Below, piece by piece: positions 1-8,346 of a stretch of 55,218 nucleotides of DNA. The stretch lies in assembly GCF_001510715.1 (NCBI RefSeq), contig NZ_LMTJ01000016.1, positions 20,220 to 75,437 of the forward strand. The letters run 5' to 3'. Numbering within the stretch: the stretch's first letter is position 1; each line of letters opens with the position of its first letter. This stretch comes from Bacillus sp. FJAT-29814 (GTDB lineage: Bacteria; Bacillota; Bacilli; Bacillales; Cytobacillaceae). The notes under the pieces are model-generated. The model did no database searches. It was not told the DNA's origin and saw only the letters and a program-made list of their open reading frames with translations. Position numbers and translations under genes: made by a program.

Positions 1-93
1 GATTTTCTTGGTCGAAAAAAACATTTTAACACGGATCATGATTGATGACCTTTCTTTTTACACAATTATATAGACTTAATCCGTATGCCCCTC

Positions 94-138
94 ATTGGCG
101 ACAATTCCACCCGGTATTTCCACAAAACTGTCGCCAAT
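94..138 (-). repeat. inverted repeat just after pxpA
   Basis: A perfect 10-base inverted repeat (ATTGGCGACA at 94-103, its complement at 129-138) lies just beyond the pxpA stop. It can form a stem in the pxpA transcript but has a 25-base loop and no following T run, so it is not a convincing intrinsic terminator. It might be an operator or a 3' processing or stability element. Nothing else is recognisable from 1 to 144. Confidence 0.4.
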
Positions 139-144
139 ACAATA

Positions 145-906
145 CTACAAAAATTCCCTAACTGGTCCCACGGTAATCCCCGCCACTTCAAGAGCAATCC
201 GAATTTGTTTGATCAGTTTCGGCGCCCCGACGGTATCACCATGAATACATACCGTATGAGCCTCAACATCACCCTCTTCGCCATCTGGTGTAAATACCTT
301 TTTCTCCTCAACCATACGTACCACGCGACGAGCCATGTCCTCATAGCTTTGAATAGTCGGCCCCGTCCTCGTCAGGATAATTGACCCATCTACAGTGTGC
401 TCCCGGTCAGCATACACTTCGTACGCAATCGGGATACCCATCTCCTCCCCAACATGCGCCACCGCCGAATTATTTAACGCGAAGACAATCATTTTTTCGG
501 AGACACCGGCGATCGACTCCAAAATCGCCCGCGCGAGTTTTTCATCGCTCATCGCCATCATGTAAAGCGCGCCATGCGGCTTGCAATGCTGCAGCTCGAG
601 GCCATGCCGCTCGAGAAACCCCTTCAAGGCGCCCATTTGATAGACAACATAGTCTTTTACTTCTTCAGGGGTGCAGCTCATATAGCGGCGACCAAACCCC
701 ATTAAGTCCGGAAACCCGGGGTGAGCGCCAATCGCCACGCCATATTTTTTGGCGAGCTGAACAGTCTGGTTCATCACATGCGGGTCACCTCCGTGAAACC
801 CGCAGGCGATATTGGCGGAGGAAATGTACTTCATCATTTCCTCATCATTGCCAATCTGGTAGAGTCCGAAGCTCTCTCCCATATCACAATTCAAATCTAC
901 CTTCAT
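145..906 (-). CDS. pxpA: 5-oxoprolinase subunit A, LamB/YcsF family
   Basis: This is the LamB/YcsF-family subunit of the bacterial ATP-dependent 5-oxoprolinase PxpABC, a cytoplasmic enzyme that opens the lactam ring of 5-oxoproline to give glutamate. The N-terminal family signature DLNCDMGESFG and the following IACGFHGGDP segment (around residue 37), which carries conserved polar residues of the TIM-like barrel, are intact. The length of 253 residues is typical. I chose the ATG at 906 because GGAGGTGAT sits 7 bases upstream; an upstream alternative would add six residues. It is the last visible gene of an operon with pxpB, pxpC and a biotinyl carrier. The true substrate may be a related lactam, because the operon also carries molybdenum-hydroxylase maturation genes. 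Confidence 0.9.
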   Translation of the reverse strand: MKVDLNCDMGESFGLYQIGNDEEMMKYISSANIACGFHGGDPHVMNQTVQLAKKYGVAIGAHPGFPDLMGFGRRYMSCTPEEVKDYVVYQMGALKGFLERHGLELQHCKPHGALYMMAMSDEKLARAILESIAGVSEKMIVFALNNSAVAHVGEEMGIPIAYEVYADREHTVDGSIILTRTGPTIQSYEDMARRVVRMVEEKKVFTPDGEEGDVEAHTVCIHGDTVGAPKLIKQIRIALEVAGITVGPVREFL

Positions 907-931
907 CGGCGAAATCACCTCCAACCCCCCA

Positions 932-1168
932 CTATTTTAATAGAGCAATTTCCTGCCCGGCATCGACAATGTCTTCATTATTCACCAAAAATCCAGCTAC
1001 GACGCCGGATTCTTCTACCCTTAACTCGTAAAAGGTTTTCATAATTTCGATCAATCCTACGATGTCTCCTGGATTCACCTGGTCCCCTTCCTGAACATAT
1101 TCCGGCTGATCAGGGGACGGGCGGCGGTAAAAAACACCCGGCAGCGGCGCAATAATCGCTTTGCTCAT
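932..1168 (-). CDS. biotin/lipoyl carrier protein (AccB-like)
   Basis: A 78-residue biotinyl domain, essentially a stand-alone biotin carboxyl carrier barrel. The expected biotinyl lysine lies in EIMKTF near residue 43, so the classical AMKM hairpin is altered while the lysine is kept. It is shorter than AccB of acetyl-CoA carboxylase (about 150-160 residues), lacking the Pro/Ala-rich N-terminal part. GGAGGGATG precedes the ATG. It sits between pxpC, whose family is often annotated as biotin-dependent carboxyltransferase, and pxpA. Such carriers are known beside pxp genes, often with a biotin carboxylase; none is visible here, though one could lie beyond the left edge. Its role in ring opening is inferred only from position. 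Confidence 0.8.
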   Translation of the reverse strand: MSKAIIAPLPGVFYRRPSPDQPEYVQEGDQVNPGDIVGLIEIMKTFYELRVEESGVVAGFLVNNEDIVDAGQEIALLK

Positions 1169-1183
1169 ACAACATCCCTCCTA

Positions 1184-2161
1184 TTAACGAGAAGCAATGT
1201 TCTCGGCGATTTTATTTAACACAAGCTGGTTTTCCTTGCGGATCTGTAAGGCTTCCTCGAGGCTGACCGAAACAAACTTTACTTTTTCATTTGTCTTGAT
1301 TTGTCCCATCCTGTTCAGGTCGGTGCTGATGACAGTGGCAACGGTCGCATAACCGCCACCGGTAACCGCATCATGCAGGAGCACAATCGGTTCCACGCCA
1401 TCCGGCACCTGTATCGAGCCAATCGGATACCCTAAATCAGTCACATTGGACGGGTTGCTTCCTGCGCCAAACGGCTGTTCACGCTCAACGAATTGTAGGC
1501 GCTGCCCTTTATGTCGATAGCCGATGCGGTTCGCTTCCGGTGTAACCGTCCATTCAGTCTCAAGAAAGATTCTCTTACTTTCTTCTGTCAGCCGATAGCT
1601 GCATAACCCAACGATTACCCGGATTTCATGACTTCTTTCAAAAATAGGAATAAGCGATTCCGCAATCCTTGTCCCGGCCGCCACCTTCCGTTCATGTAGG
1701 TCTCCCGTGGCCAAAACATCGCCTTTAGCCAAAGCCCTACCTTCAAATCCGCCAATGCCGATCAGCGTGTAGGTCGAACGGGAATTCATCACGAGCGGCA
1801 CATCGATTCCGCCCTCCACCGCTAAATAGATTCGCGCCCCTGTTTTAACAAAGTCAAATGACAGAACATCGCCGGCTTTAACAGCGAGAGTTTCCCACAT
1901 TGGCACCGAGACCCCGTTGATTTTTGGCGGAATCAATCCTCCTGTCAAACTGATCTGCGTATCTTTTTCAAAAATAAGCTCGGGGCCGATATAAGTAATT
2001 TCAAGGACCGCGGCGTTGGGACGATTGCCGACGAGCATATTCCCGACACGGAGGGCAAACTGGTCCATGGCACCCGAAGGAGGCATGCCAATTTCATATA
2101 ATCCGAGTCTTCCCTGGTCCTGAACCGTCGTTTGCAGCCCGGGCTTCAGCACTTTAATCAT
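1184..2161 (-). CDS. pxpC: 5-oxoprolinase subunit C (KipA/PxpC family)
   Basis: A member of the biotin-dependent carboxyltransferase/KipA family, 325 residues, equal to full-length PxpC. Visible family signatures are the N-terminal VLKPGLQTTVQDQGR and GMPPSGAMD segments, and a C-terminal GSNPSNVTDLGYPIGSIQVP block followed by HDAVTGGGYA. PxpC acts with PxpB as one half of the ATP-dependent lactamase. The ATG lies inside the end of pxpB (8-base overlap), indicating translational coupling. B. subtilis KipA counteracts the KinA inhibitor KipI, but that role cannot be read from sequence, and the linked carrier and pxpA favour the metabolic reading. Confidence 0.9.
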   Translation of the reverse strand: MIKVLKPGLQTTVQDQGRLGLYEIGMPPSGAMDQFALRVGNMLVGNRPNAAVLEITYIGPELIFEKDTQISLTGGLIPPKINGVSVPMWETLAVKAGDVLSFDFVKTGARIYLAVEGGIDVPLVMNSRSTYTLIGIGGFEGRALAKGDVLATGDLHERKVAAGTRIAESLIPIFERSHEIRVIVGLCSYRLTEESKRIFLETEWTVTPEANRIGYRHKGQRLQFVEREQPFGAGSNPSNVTDLGYPIGSIQVPDGVEPIVLLHDAVTGGGYATVATVISTDLNRMGQIKTNEKVKFVSVSLEEALQIRKENQLVLNKIAENIASR

Positions 2162-3038
2162 GGTACAACCTCCTCAACACCATTTCCGAGAAACGCTCCG
2201 GATTTTCCAATACCTCCTGCGGCGTAAACGTGATTTCTTTTTTTCGATAGGTGAAGGTTCCGGCTTCCACTTCTGCTCGCACGGCATCATATTCTTCCCT
2301 AGTGATGCTGCGGTAGCGGAAAATATCGCCCTGCTGCGGGAACACGATTGAGTCCTGGAAATCTGGCAATGTTTGTTCCTTTTGGTAAATGGGTGCCGGA
2401 GCAATTCCGTACATTTGATAACCGCCGGCGCCTTGAACCGGATAAATGACGGCAAACGCTCCGCCAAAGCCAAAGGTGCGCTCCGGGGTATAGGTCCGCG
2501 GCCGGACATATTTAGGCACTTCAATTTGTTTTTCCTGTCGGACGATTTGGAAGCACCATGGCAAGCCAGGCACGAAGCCAATCATTGACACAAGAAACGG
2601 CGCCGCATCGATCGCCCCAATAAATTCCTCCTTGCTGTTATAGCCGTTAATTCTCGCACTGTATTCGAGATCCGTGGAATTCGGGTCCTGATGGCGGTCG
2701 CGGAACATCATTACCGCTTCATGCGTCCAGGGGTCCTCGAATAAAACCGGAACATCCACAACCCGTGAGGAGATTTCGATGTCCAAATCTTTAATGCTAT
2801 CTTCAATTTCCCTTAATTCTTTGATTAACCGATCAGGATGAAGAACATCAGGATCGACCCGCACCATATAGGAGGCGTTGGCAGGGCAAATATCGATAAT
2901 ACCCTCGAGATTTTGTTCCTTCAATTTTCTTGTTATCGCGATTCCCTTAAAATTCGCCTCCAAACTCATCGCTTCCGAGAGCTGGACAAAGACAAACTCG
3001 TCCCCGCCGTATTCGTAGCGGGTTTGCAATTTGCTCAT
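2154..3038 (-). CDS. pxpB: 5-oxoprolinase subunit B (KipI/PxpB family)
   Basis: A PxpB/KipI family protein of 294 residues, longer than the usual 230-240. The conserved core is present: VPVLFED, the GFVPGLPWCF segment near residue 150, and RPRTYTPERTFGFGGAFAVIYPVQGAGGYQMYG-type motifs (two adjacent conserved blocks around residues 180-210). It lacks the usual short C-terminus and instead continues with about 60 residues ending in RYRSITREEYD and a charged tail. The ATG overlaps the stop of the preceding nucleotidyltransferase gene by four bases and has GAGGTGAG upstream. It forms the complex with PxpC. Confidence 0.88.
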   Translation of the reverse strand: MSKLQTRYEYGGDEFVFVQLSEAMSLEANFKGIAITRKLKEQNLEGIIDICPANASYMVRVDPDVLHPDRLIKELREIEDSIKDLDIEISSRVVDVPVLFEDPWTHEAVMMFRDRHQDPNSTDLEYSARINGYNSKEEFIGAIDAAPFLVSMIGFVPGLPWCFQIVRQEKQIEVPKYVRPRTYTPERTFGFGGAFAVIYPVQGAGGYQMYGIAPAPIYQKEQTLPDFQDSIVFPQQGDIFRYRSITREEYDAVRAEVEAGTFTYRKKEITFTPQEVLENPERFSEMVLRRLYHD

Positions 3039-3649
3039 TTTCTCACCTCTTCAATTTTTATTGCTTCCATATAAGCCTGAGGTGTGTCGATATCAAACAC
3101 GACCCCTCTGTCCTCAGATTCTAGTAAAATACGATTCTTCATCTGTTTAATTAGCGGTTTTGCCCCGAGGTCCCCTTGTAACGAATGCCAGTTTAGCTGC
3201 TCAAAATGCCCGATGAAGACGGGGTGACCGGGCTGTTGATGACAGATGGGCTGGACTACAAACGGTTCATTAAAGGTATCTTGAAGTTGTGCCCCGGTTT
3301 CGCAGACTTGCTCAAAAGTCCCTGGTTGGATCAGCGGCAAATCCACAAGCATCAGTAGAACGCTGTCATATTTTCCTTCCGCATGTTGCAATCCGCATTT
3401 TAATGAAGCGCTAAGCCCCTCCTGAAAATCGTCACATATGATAAAACTTACACGCTGATCGTGACTCGAAACTTTTTCTAAAATGCGATCGGTCTCATGG
3501 CCCAGGACAACAATGATCTCCGCAACCGGCAGCCTGGCTAGCTGATCCATTTGGTGCTCCAACAGTGTCCGGCCTCGCCACTCCAACAGCGGTTTTGGAT
3601 AGTTCATTCTCGACGACCTTCCGGCAGCCAGCAGGATTGCCGCAATCAT
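3035..3649 (-). CDS. molybdenum cofactor nucleotidyltransferase (MocA/PucB-like)
   Basis: A 204-residue NTP-transferase of the MobA/MocA family, expected to attach CMP to molybdopterin-Mo (forming the MCD cofactor used by xanthine/CO dehydrogenase type enzymes). The nucleotide-binding signature LAAGRSSRMNYPKPLL is at residues 7-22, with the metal-binding LMLVDLPLI near residue 100 and a GHPVF block around 145. It overlaps xdhC by an ATGA junction and pxpB by four bases, so it is in the middle of one operon. In B. subtilis the same pair is pucA-pucB. Its client is almost certainly the molybdenum hydroxylase encoded just upstream (5144-9363). Confidence 0.85.
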   Translation of the reverse strand: MIAAILLAAGRSSRMNYPKPLLEWRGRTLLEHQMDQLARLPVAEIIVVLGHETDRILEKVSSHDQRVSFIICDDFQEGLSASLKCGLQHAEGKYDSVLLMLVDLPLIQPGTFEQVCETGAQLQDTFNEPFVVQPICHQQPGHPVFIGHFEQLNWHSLQGDLGAKPLIKQMKNRILLESEDRGVVFDIDTPQAYMEAIKIEEVRK

Positions 3650-4746
3650 GATTTTTTCTCGGCCAATAAGCGTGTCGGTTTATGAATAAACGCTTTTTCT
3701 TTTAAAAAGCCACCCTGGTGGCCATTTCGGAATGCGGTGATTTCCGCCATGATGCTTAAGGCAATCTCCTCCGGGGTTTCCGCGCCGATGTCAAGGCCAA
3801 TCGGGCTGTGAAGTTTTTCCAGCTGCTTGTTTGAAAAAGTGGTTCCCTGTTCCTTCAAGTGATTCATCAACTTTGCCCTTCTAATCCGCGGACCCAATAG
3901 GCCGACATAAGGGGCATCCGATTTTAACGCAACGGCCAAAGAGTCCATATCCCGCTCCAAGTGATGGTTCATGATGACACAATAGGTCCGACTATCGATT
4001 TGACCCGTCTCGCCCAACAGGCTGTGGGCCGTCGGAAACCGTTCCCTTGTGTTAAAAGCAGGGCGCGGGTCAATGATTGTTGTTTGAAACCCGAGCGTGC
4101 AACCAAAATCGGCCAGCGGAAGCGCGTCATGGCCCGCACCAAATAGGAAAAGCTTTGGCGGCGGAATGGTAACATCAAAGAACACGCGGACTTCTTCCCC
4201 GGTCTTTTTTGTCAAAAAAATGGTCTCTGATGTAGATGTTTGCTGCGCCAATTTCTGCGCTGCCATCATCATGGTACTTTCTTGTAAAATTTCATCAGCC
4301 CAGTTGTCGCCGAAAACATTTGCTTCCGTCACCAGCAGTGGCCTCTCCTCGGACTCGAGAAGTTTGCAAACGACAATCGCTTGATTTTTGGTATAAGCAT
4401 CGGCCATCTGCTCACCCAACCTCGAGGAATCAATCGGCTCTATCAAAATTTCCACTGTACCGGGGCAGCCCAGCCCAAGCCCCCAGACAAGGTCCTCGTC
4501 CAATTCGTATTTCTTTAGAATCGGGTTCCCCGAGCTGAAAACTTCCTCGGCCGAGGCTGCCACATCGGCCTCTAAACAGCCCCCGGAAATCATCCCGTGG
4601 TAATCCCCATTTGGTTCAATGATCATCTTCGCGCCTTCACGTTTATAGGCCGACCCCTGAACCGTGACAACAGTTGCCAACACGCCAGGTTGCCCATTTT
4701 GTATCATGCTTGATAAAAGCTCGGTAATTTGCCGGTTCGATAACAT
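3646..4746 (-). CDS. XdhC/CoxI-type molybdoenzyme maturation factor (PucA-like)
   Basis: An XdhC/CoxF family chaperone that receives the molybdenum cofactor, promotes its sulfuration and inserts it into the large subunit. The N-terminal XdhC_CoxI domain carries GSAYKREGAKM and MISGGCLEADV, with the conserved cysteine; the C-terminal Rossmann domain has LFLFGAGHDALPLADF at about residue 205 and IDPRPAF. I chose the ATG at 4746, nine bases after AAGGA, instead of a GTG three codons earlier that abuts the same sequence; this gives 366 residues. It is the first gene of the operon that continues into the nucleotidyltransferase and pxp genes. Confidence 0.85.
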   Translation of the reverse strand: MLSNRQITELLSSMIQNGQPGVLATVVTVQGSAYKREGAKMIIEPNGDYHGMISGGCLEADVAASAEEVFSSGNPILKKYELDEDLVWGLGLGCPGTVEILIEPIDSSRLGEQMADAYTKNQAIVVCKLLESEERPLLVTEANVFGDNWADEILQESTMMMAAQKLAQQTSTSETIFLTKKTGEEVRVFFDVTIPPPKLFLFGAGHDALPLADFGCTLGFQTTIIDPRPAFNTRERFPTAHSLLGETGQIDSRTYCVIMNHHLERDMDSLAVALKSDAPYVGLLGPRIRRAKLMNHLKEQGTTFSNKQLEKLHSPIGLDIGAETPEEIALSIMAEITAFRNGHQGGFLKEKAFIHKPTRLLAEKKS

Positions 4747-5078
4747 TTCGTACACTTCCTTGTATGGGAACTTTCAAGATTAATAGATTTTGGTAAGCAT
4801 TTTGCAAATTTGGGTTCGTAAATTAACATAATCAGAGCAAAAACCTCAGTTTTCATCCGTAAAGCCTATTAAAATTGGTCATTTTTCGACTGTGGAAAAA
4901 TATATCCGCGGCAAATTGAGATATATCCGCGATAAAACCCAATATATCCGCGTTAATTCGAATATATCCGCGATAATTTTGATATATCCGCGATAACCAG
5001 GAATATATCCGCGATAGCATTTTTACAGTCAAATTCGGCCGAAGTTTTCCAACCAGCAATAGAACTCTAAAAGCAAAA
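4747..5078. promoter_or_regulatory. non-coding gap between the two halves of the cluster
   Basis: The gap of about 400 bases between xdhC and the CoxM-like gene contains no gene I believe in. It must hold the start of the xdhC operon transcript on its left side, although I see no convincing -35/-10 pair. Its centre is the periodic TATATCCGCG array and its right end is the terminator of the molybdenum hydroxylase operon. A reading frame through the array on the minus strand (76 codons) is just the translation of the repeats. Confidence 0.5.
4900..5015. repeat. six-copy TATATCCGCG array with 20-21 bp period
   Basis: Six identical copies of TATATCCGCG start at 4901, 4922, 4943, 4963, 4983 and 5004, so the spacing is 21, 21, 20, 20 and 21 bp, close to two turns of the DNA helix. 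Most copies extend to AATATATCCGCGATAA; the remaining bases of each unit differ. This regular phasing would put a bound protein on one face of DNA. From memory, arrays of this kind recur in intergenic regions of Bacillaceae, where they are sometimes misannotated as small proteins rich in Ile, Ser, Ala and Asp. It is not CRISPR: the units have 10-base variable parts. Confidence 0.9.
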
Positions 5079-5122
5079 GCCAAACCACAAGTTTCTTAAA
5101 AACCTTTCCTCGGTGGTTTGGC
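5079..5122 (-). terminator. terminator after the molybdenum hydroxylase genes
   Basis: GCCAAACCAC at 5079-5088 is the perfect complement of 5113-5122, and in the minus-strand transcript the stem is followed by TTTTGCTTTTA. It lies just downstream of the CoxM-like gene, separating the hydroxylase transcript from the repeat array and the xdhC operon. Confidence 0.65.
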
Positions 5123-5143
5123 TTTCTATGATGTCAGTTCATC

Positions 5144-6001
5144 CTACCCCAATACCTTTCGCAAGGCCCGCTCGGTATACACCTTGCAAAGGTGGGACCG
5201 GTACTCGCTCGAGGCAAACAGGTCTTCGCCCATGTCGCCATCGGCAGCAGCGAGACTTGCTGCCTGCTTGATATTTTCTAACGTTGCAGGTTTTCCGAAC
5301 AAGAACTTTTCAGCCTGCTCGGCGCGGAAGGCGCAATCTCCCGCCCCGGTAATCCCGATGCGGACATGATTGACGAGGCTGTCCGCCGTTTTACCGGCAA
5401 CCGCACACACGCCGACCACCGCATATCCGGATGCCGGGTGGAAATATTTTAAATACGTACTTTGCGTCCCTGCAGGAGGAACGGCAAAGGAAATCGCCGT
5501 CACGACACTCGTTTCCGGAAGGCTCGTGATAAACGGCCCAAGCAAGAACTCCTGAATCGGTACCTTCTCCTCGCCGTCCTCGCCCGTCAGGTGTACCACT
5601 GCGTCCAACGCAAGTGCCACAGCCGGCAAATCTGCCGATGGGTCGGCGTGGGCAATATTGCCGCCGACGGTGCCCTTATTGCGTACCTGCATATCGCCAA
5701 TTTGCTTGGCCGCTTCCGCCAATACAGGCAAATGAGCAAGCACCACCGGGTCCTCGGCAACCTCCGCATGGGTGGTCAGCGCCCCAACTACCAGCCTACT
5801 GCCAACAATCCCAACGCCCTTCAACTCATTGACATCGCCAATATCAATCAATGTGCCCGGGTTCGACAACCGAAACTTCATCAGCGGGACCAGGCTGTGC
5901 CCGCCGGCAATCAGCTTGCCCTCGCCATTGCTATTTTTCAATAATTGGATCGCCTCCGGTATTGATGCCGCCCGTACATAATCAAAACTGACAGGGATCA
6001 T
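5144..6001 (-). CDS. molybdenum hydroxylase FAD-binding subunit (CoxM/PucC-like)
   Basis: The medium, FAD-binding subunit of a three-subunit molybdenum hydroxylase; it passes electrons from the iron-sulfur subunit to an acceptor. The two FAD-binding loops are present: AGGHSLVPLMKFRL (about residues 32-45) and GTVGGNIAHADPSADLP (about 105-121). The C-terminal CO_deh_flav domain contains GITGAGDCAFRAEQAE. I chose the ATG at 6001 (AGGGAGGG upstream); it overlaps the end of the large-subunit gene by an ATGA junction. Length is 285 residues, normal for the family. Confidence 0.9.
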   Translation of the reverse strand: MIPVSFDYVRAASIPEAIQLLKNSNGEGKLIAGGHSLVPLMKFRLSNPGTLIDIGDVNELKGVGIVGSRLVVGALTTHAEVAEDPVVLAHLPVLAEAAKQIGDMQVRNKGTVGGNIAHADPSADLPAVALALDAVVHLTGEDGEEKVPIQEFLLGPFITSLPETSVVTAISFAVPPAGTQSTYLKYFHPASGYAVVGVCAVAGKTADSLVNHVRIGITGAGDCAFRAEQAEKFLFGKPATLENIKQAASLAAADGDMGEDLFASSEYRSHLCKVYTERALRKVLG

Positions 6002-8346
6002 TTCACAGCCCTCCCTTTTTGTATCGCCTTCCACACCTTTTCCGGGGTAAGCGGCATTTCCAAATCAATCACGCCATATGGCTTCAGCGCATCCATCACT
6101 GCATTGACAACCGCAGACGGTGCAGCGGTCGTTCCTGTCTCGCCAACACCCTTTGCCCCTAAAGGATTAACCGGGCTTGGCGATTCAACGAAACTTGACT
6201 CAATCATCGGGAAAAACTTCGCCTTTGGCATCGCATAATCCATGAACGTTCCTGATAACAACTGGCCTTTTTCGGAGTAGACGGTCTGTTCCCACAATGC
6301 CTGCCCGATGCCCTGCGCCAGACCGCCATGAACCTGGCCCTCAACAATCATCGGGTTCAGGATACGGCCGACATCATCGACTGAAACATATTTCTTCAAT
6401 TCGACAACACCTGTTTCCGGGTCAACCTCAACGACACAAATATGAGCCCCGAATGGGTAAACGAAATCCGGCGGATCGAAAAAGCATTGACCTTCCAAAG
6501 CCGGCTCCACACCTGCCGGCAAATTCCAGGCATTGTTCGCCGACCAGGCAATCTCTTTAAAGGTCCGCTCCTTGCCAGGGAAGCCTATTACTTTAAACGT
6601 GCCATCCTCAAATCTAACTTCCTCAGGCGATACCTCCAGCTCGTGAGCGGCAATTTTCTTCGCTTTTTCAATCACGCGGTCGGCCGCAATCGCTAACGCC
6701 CCGCCTGCCACCGGTGTAGTCCGCGAACCGTACGTGCCCCAGCCCATCGAAATCATATGGGTATCACCGTGGAACAACTCGACATCCTCGATTGGGATAC
6801 CAAACTTTTCAGCTACTACCTGTGCAAACGTGGTTCCTTCACCCTGACCGTGCGGCGACGCCCCGGTTAATACCGTTACCTTGCCGCTTGGGTGGACACG
6901 GACCGTACAATTTTCATAAAGCCCGCCGCCAAAGCCAATGGCCCCGGCCACTGCTGACGGCCCTAGCCCGCATAGCTCTACGTACGTGGAGATGCCAATT
7001 CCCAGTAAACGGCCGTTTTTCCGTGCCTCTTCCTGTTCTTTGCGCAGCACGGCATAACCTGCCGCTTCCAAGGCCTGCTCAAGCACCTTTTGATAATCTC
7101 CGGAATCATAATTGCAACCCATTGCATTTGTATACGGAAATGATCCTTTCGGCACTAGGTTTTTCTGACGGACTTGGACTGGATCCAAACCAATTTTTTC
7201 GGCAAACAAGCTTACGATTCTTTCAATCTGATAAGAAGCTTCCGGTTTTCCGGCACCGCGATAAGCGTCAGTTGGTGTCGTGTTGGTATAGACGCCAATC
7301 GTTTCCGCCTGGGCATATGGAATCGTGTAAGCACCTGTCACCATCAACCCGAAATCAATCGTCGGCACCCCTGCCCCCATCGTCGATAAATAAGCGCCAA
7401 GATTTGCCACATTGCGGGTGCGAATCGCGAGAATCTTTCCATCCTTTGTCCCTGCCAATTCGGTGGTTATCACTTGGTCACGTGCATGGCTGGTCGCGAG
7501 GAAATGCTCCTGGCGATCCTCGATCCATTTCACCGGCTGCTTTAAGTCCATAGCCGCAAAAGCCGCCAACGCTTCCTCGGTATAAACGGCAATTTTCGCG
7601 CCAAAGCCGCCGCCGACATCCGGGGCAATGATCCGCAATTTTGTTTCCGATATCCCCAATGCCTCCGAATACTGTAACCGATGAATATGCGGATTTTGCG
7701 ACGTGCACCAAAGCGTCAATTCGCCGCTTCCCGGGTTATATTGCGCCACTGCTCCCCGCGTTTCCATTGGGTTGGCCGCAACGCGCTGCTCATAGAATCG
7801 CTGCTTAACTACGACCTCGGCATTGGCAAACACTTCCTCCGGCACTTCGCCCGCTTTCCACGTAAAAGCTACATTACCAGGTACATCATCGTAAATCACC
7901 GGGGCCGATGCCTCGATGGCTGCCTCCTGATGTACGACCGCTGGAAGCACTTCGTACTCCACATCGATTAAATCTAAGGCGTCAGAAGCTAAGTACCTGC
8001 TTTCAGCGATGACTACAGCCACCGCTTCTCCGGTATAATTGACCTTATCCATTGCAAGCGGAACGCGGTCCTTGGGGATTAAGTCACAGCCCGGCACTAG
8101 CCAAATCGAGCGAATCGGCTTGATTTTATCCTGTACATCCTTGCCGGTATAAACAGCGACCACCCCAGGAAGCCTCAAGGCAGCATCCACGGATATCCTT
8201 TTAATCCGGGCATGTGCATGCTGGCTTCGTTTGATCGCCATATACAGCATCCCAGTTAATTTAATGTCATCGGTGAACTGCCCGTTTCCGGTAATCAACT
8301 TTGGGTCTTCTTTTCGCTTTAGCGGCTTGCCGACGACCTTTGTCAT
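5998..8346 (-). CDS. molybdenum hydroxylase large, Mo-cofactor subunit (CoxL-like)
   Basis: The catalytic subunit (782 residues) of the xanthine dehydrogenase/CO dehydrogenase superfamily. The a/b-hammerhead domain is N-terminal (GNGQFTDDI), followed by two Mo-cofactor domains with DVGGGFGAK and, near the C-terminus, GAKGVGETGTTAAPSAV, which contains the catalytic glutamate. The loop that marks true CO dehydrogenase (AYxCSFR) reads AYRGAGKPEA here, as in form II enzymes of unknown substrate. The start at 8346 follows GGGGGGAAG and overlaps the small-subunit stop by ATGA; the longer upstream frame is unlikely. The likely substrate is an N-heterocycle or aldehyde, not CO; this is inferred. Confidence 0.9.
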   Translation of the reverse strand: MTKVVGKPLKRKEDPKLITGNGQFTDDIKLTGMLYMAIKRSQHAHARIKRISVDAALRLPGVVAVYTGKDVQDKIKPIRSIWLVPGCDLIPKDRVPLAMDKVNYTGEAVAVVIAESRYLASDALDLIDVEYEVLPAVVHQEAAIEASAPVIYDDVPGNVAFTWKAGEVPEEVFANAEVVVKQRFYEQRVAANPMETRGAVAQYNPGSGELTLWCTSQNPHIHRLQYSEALGISETKLRIIAPDVGGGFGAKIAVYTEEALAAFAAMDLKQPVKWIEDRQEHFLATSHARDQVITTELAGTKDGKILAIRTRNVANLGAYLSTMGAGVPTIDFGLMVTGAYTIPYAQAETIGVYTNTTPTDAYRGAGKPEASYQIERIVSLFAEKIGLDPVQVRQKNLVPKGSFPYTNAMGCNYDSGDYQKVLEQALEAAGYAVLRKEQEEARKNGRLLGIGISTYVELCGLGPSAVAGAIGFGGGLYENCTVRVHPSGKVTVLTGASPHGQGEGTTFAQVVAEKFGIPIEDVELFHGDTHMISMGWGTYGSRTTPVAGGALAIAADRVIEKAKKIAAHELEVSPEEVRFEDGTFKVIGFPGKERTFKEIAWSANNAWNLPAGVEPALEGQCFFDPPDFVYPFGAHICVVEVDPETGVVELKKYVSVDDVGRILNPMIVEGQVHGGLAQGIGQALWEQTVYSEKGQLLSGTFMDYAMPKAKFFPMIESSFVESPSPVNPLGAKGVGETGTTAAPSAVVNAVMDALKPYGVIDLEMPLTPEKVWKAIQKGRAVK

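Noticed and set aside
1..144. A gene end or biotin carboxylase fragment at the left edge
   Set aside because: No conserved reading frame is visible in these 144 bases on either strand.
381..1031. A 216-codon plus-strand frame opposite pxpA
   Set aside because: It overlaps conserved pxpA and the carrier, lacks a ribosome site and reads as basic low-complexity protein; a shadow frame.
2154..3038. KipI/KipA sporulation-kinase inhibitor and anti-inhibitor role
   Set aside because: Family relation is real, but genomic context is enzymatic (pxpA, carrier, molybdoenzyme maturation), and no kipR is present.
4900..5015. Possible CRISPR array
   Set aside because: Units are 20-21 bp with only about 10 variable bases, and no cas genes occur; CRISPR repeats and spacers are each 25-40 bp.
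4853..5083. A 76-codon frame through the TATATCCGCG array, rich in Ile, Arg and Ala
   Set aside because: It is just the minus-strand translation of the repeats, with no ribosome site; such reading frames over these arrays are likely annotation artefacts.
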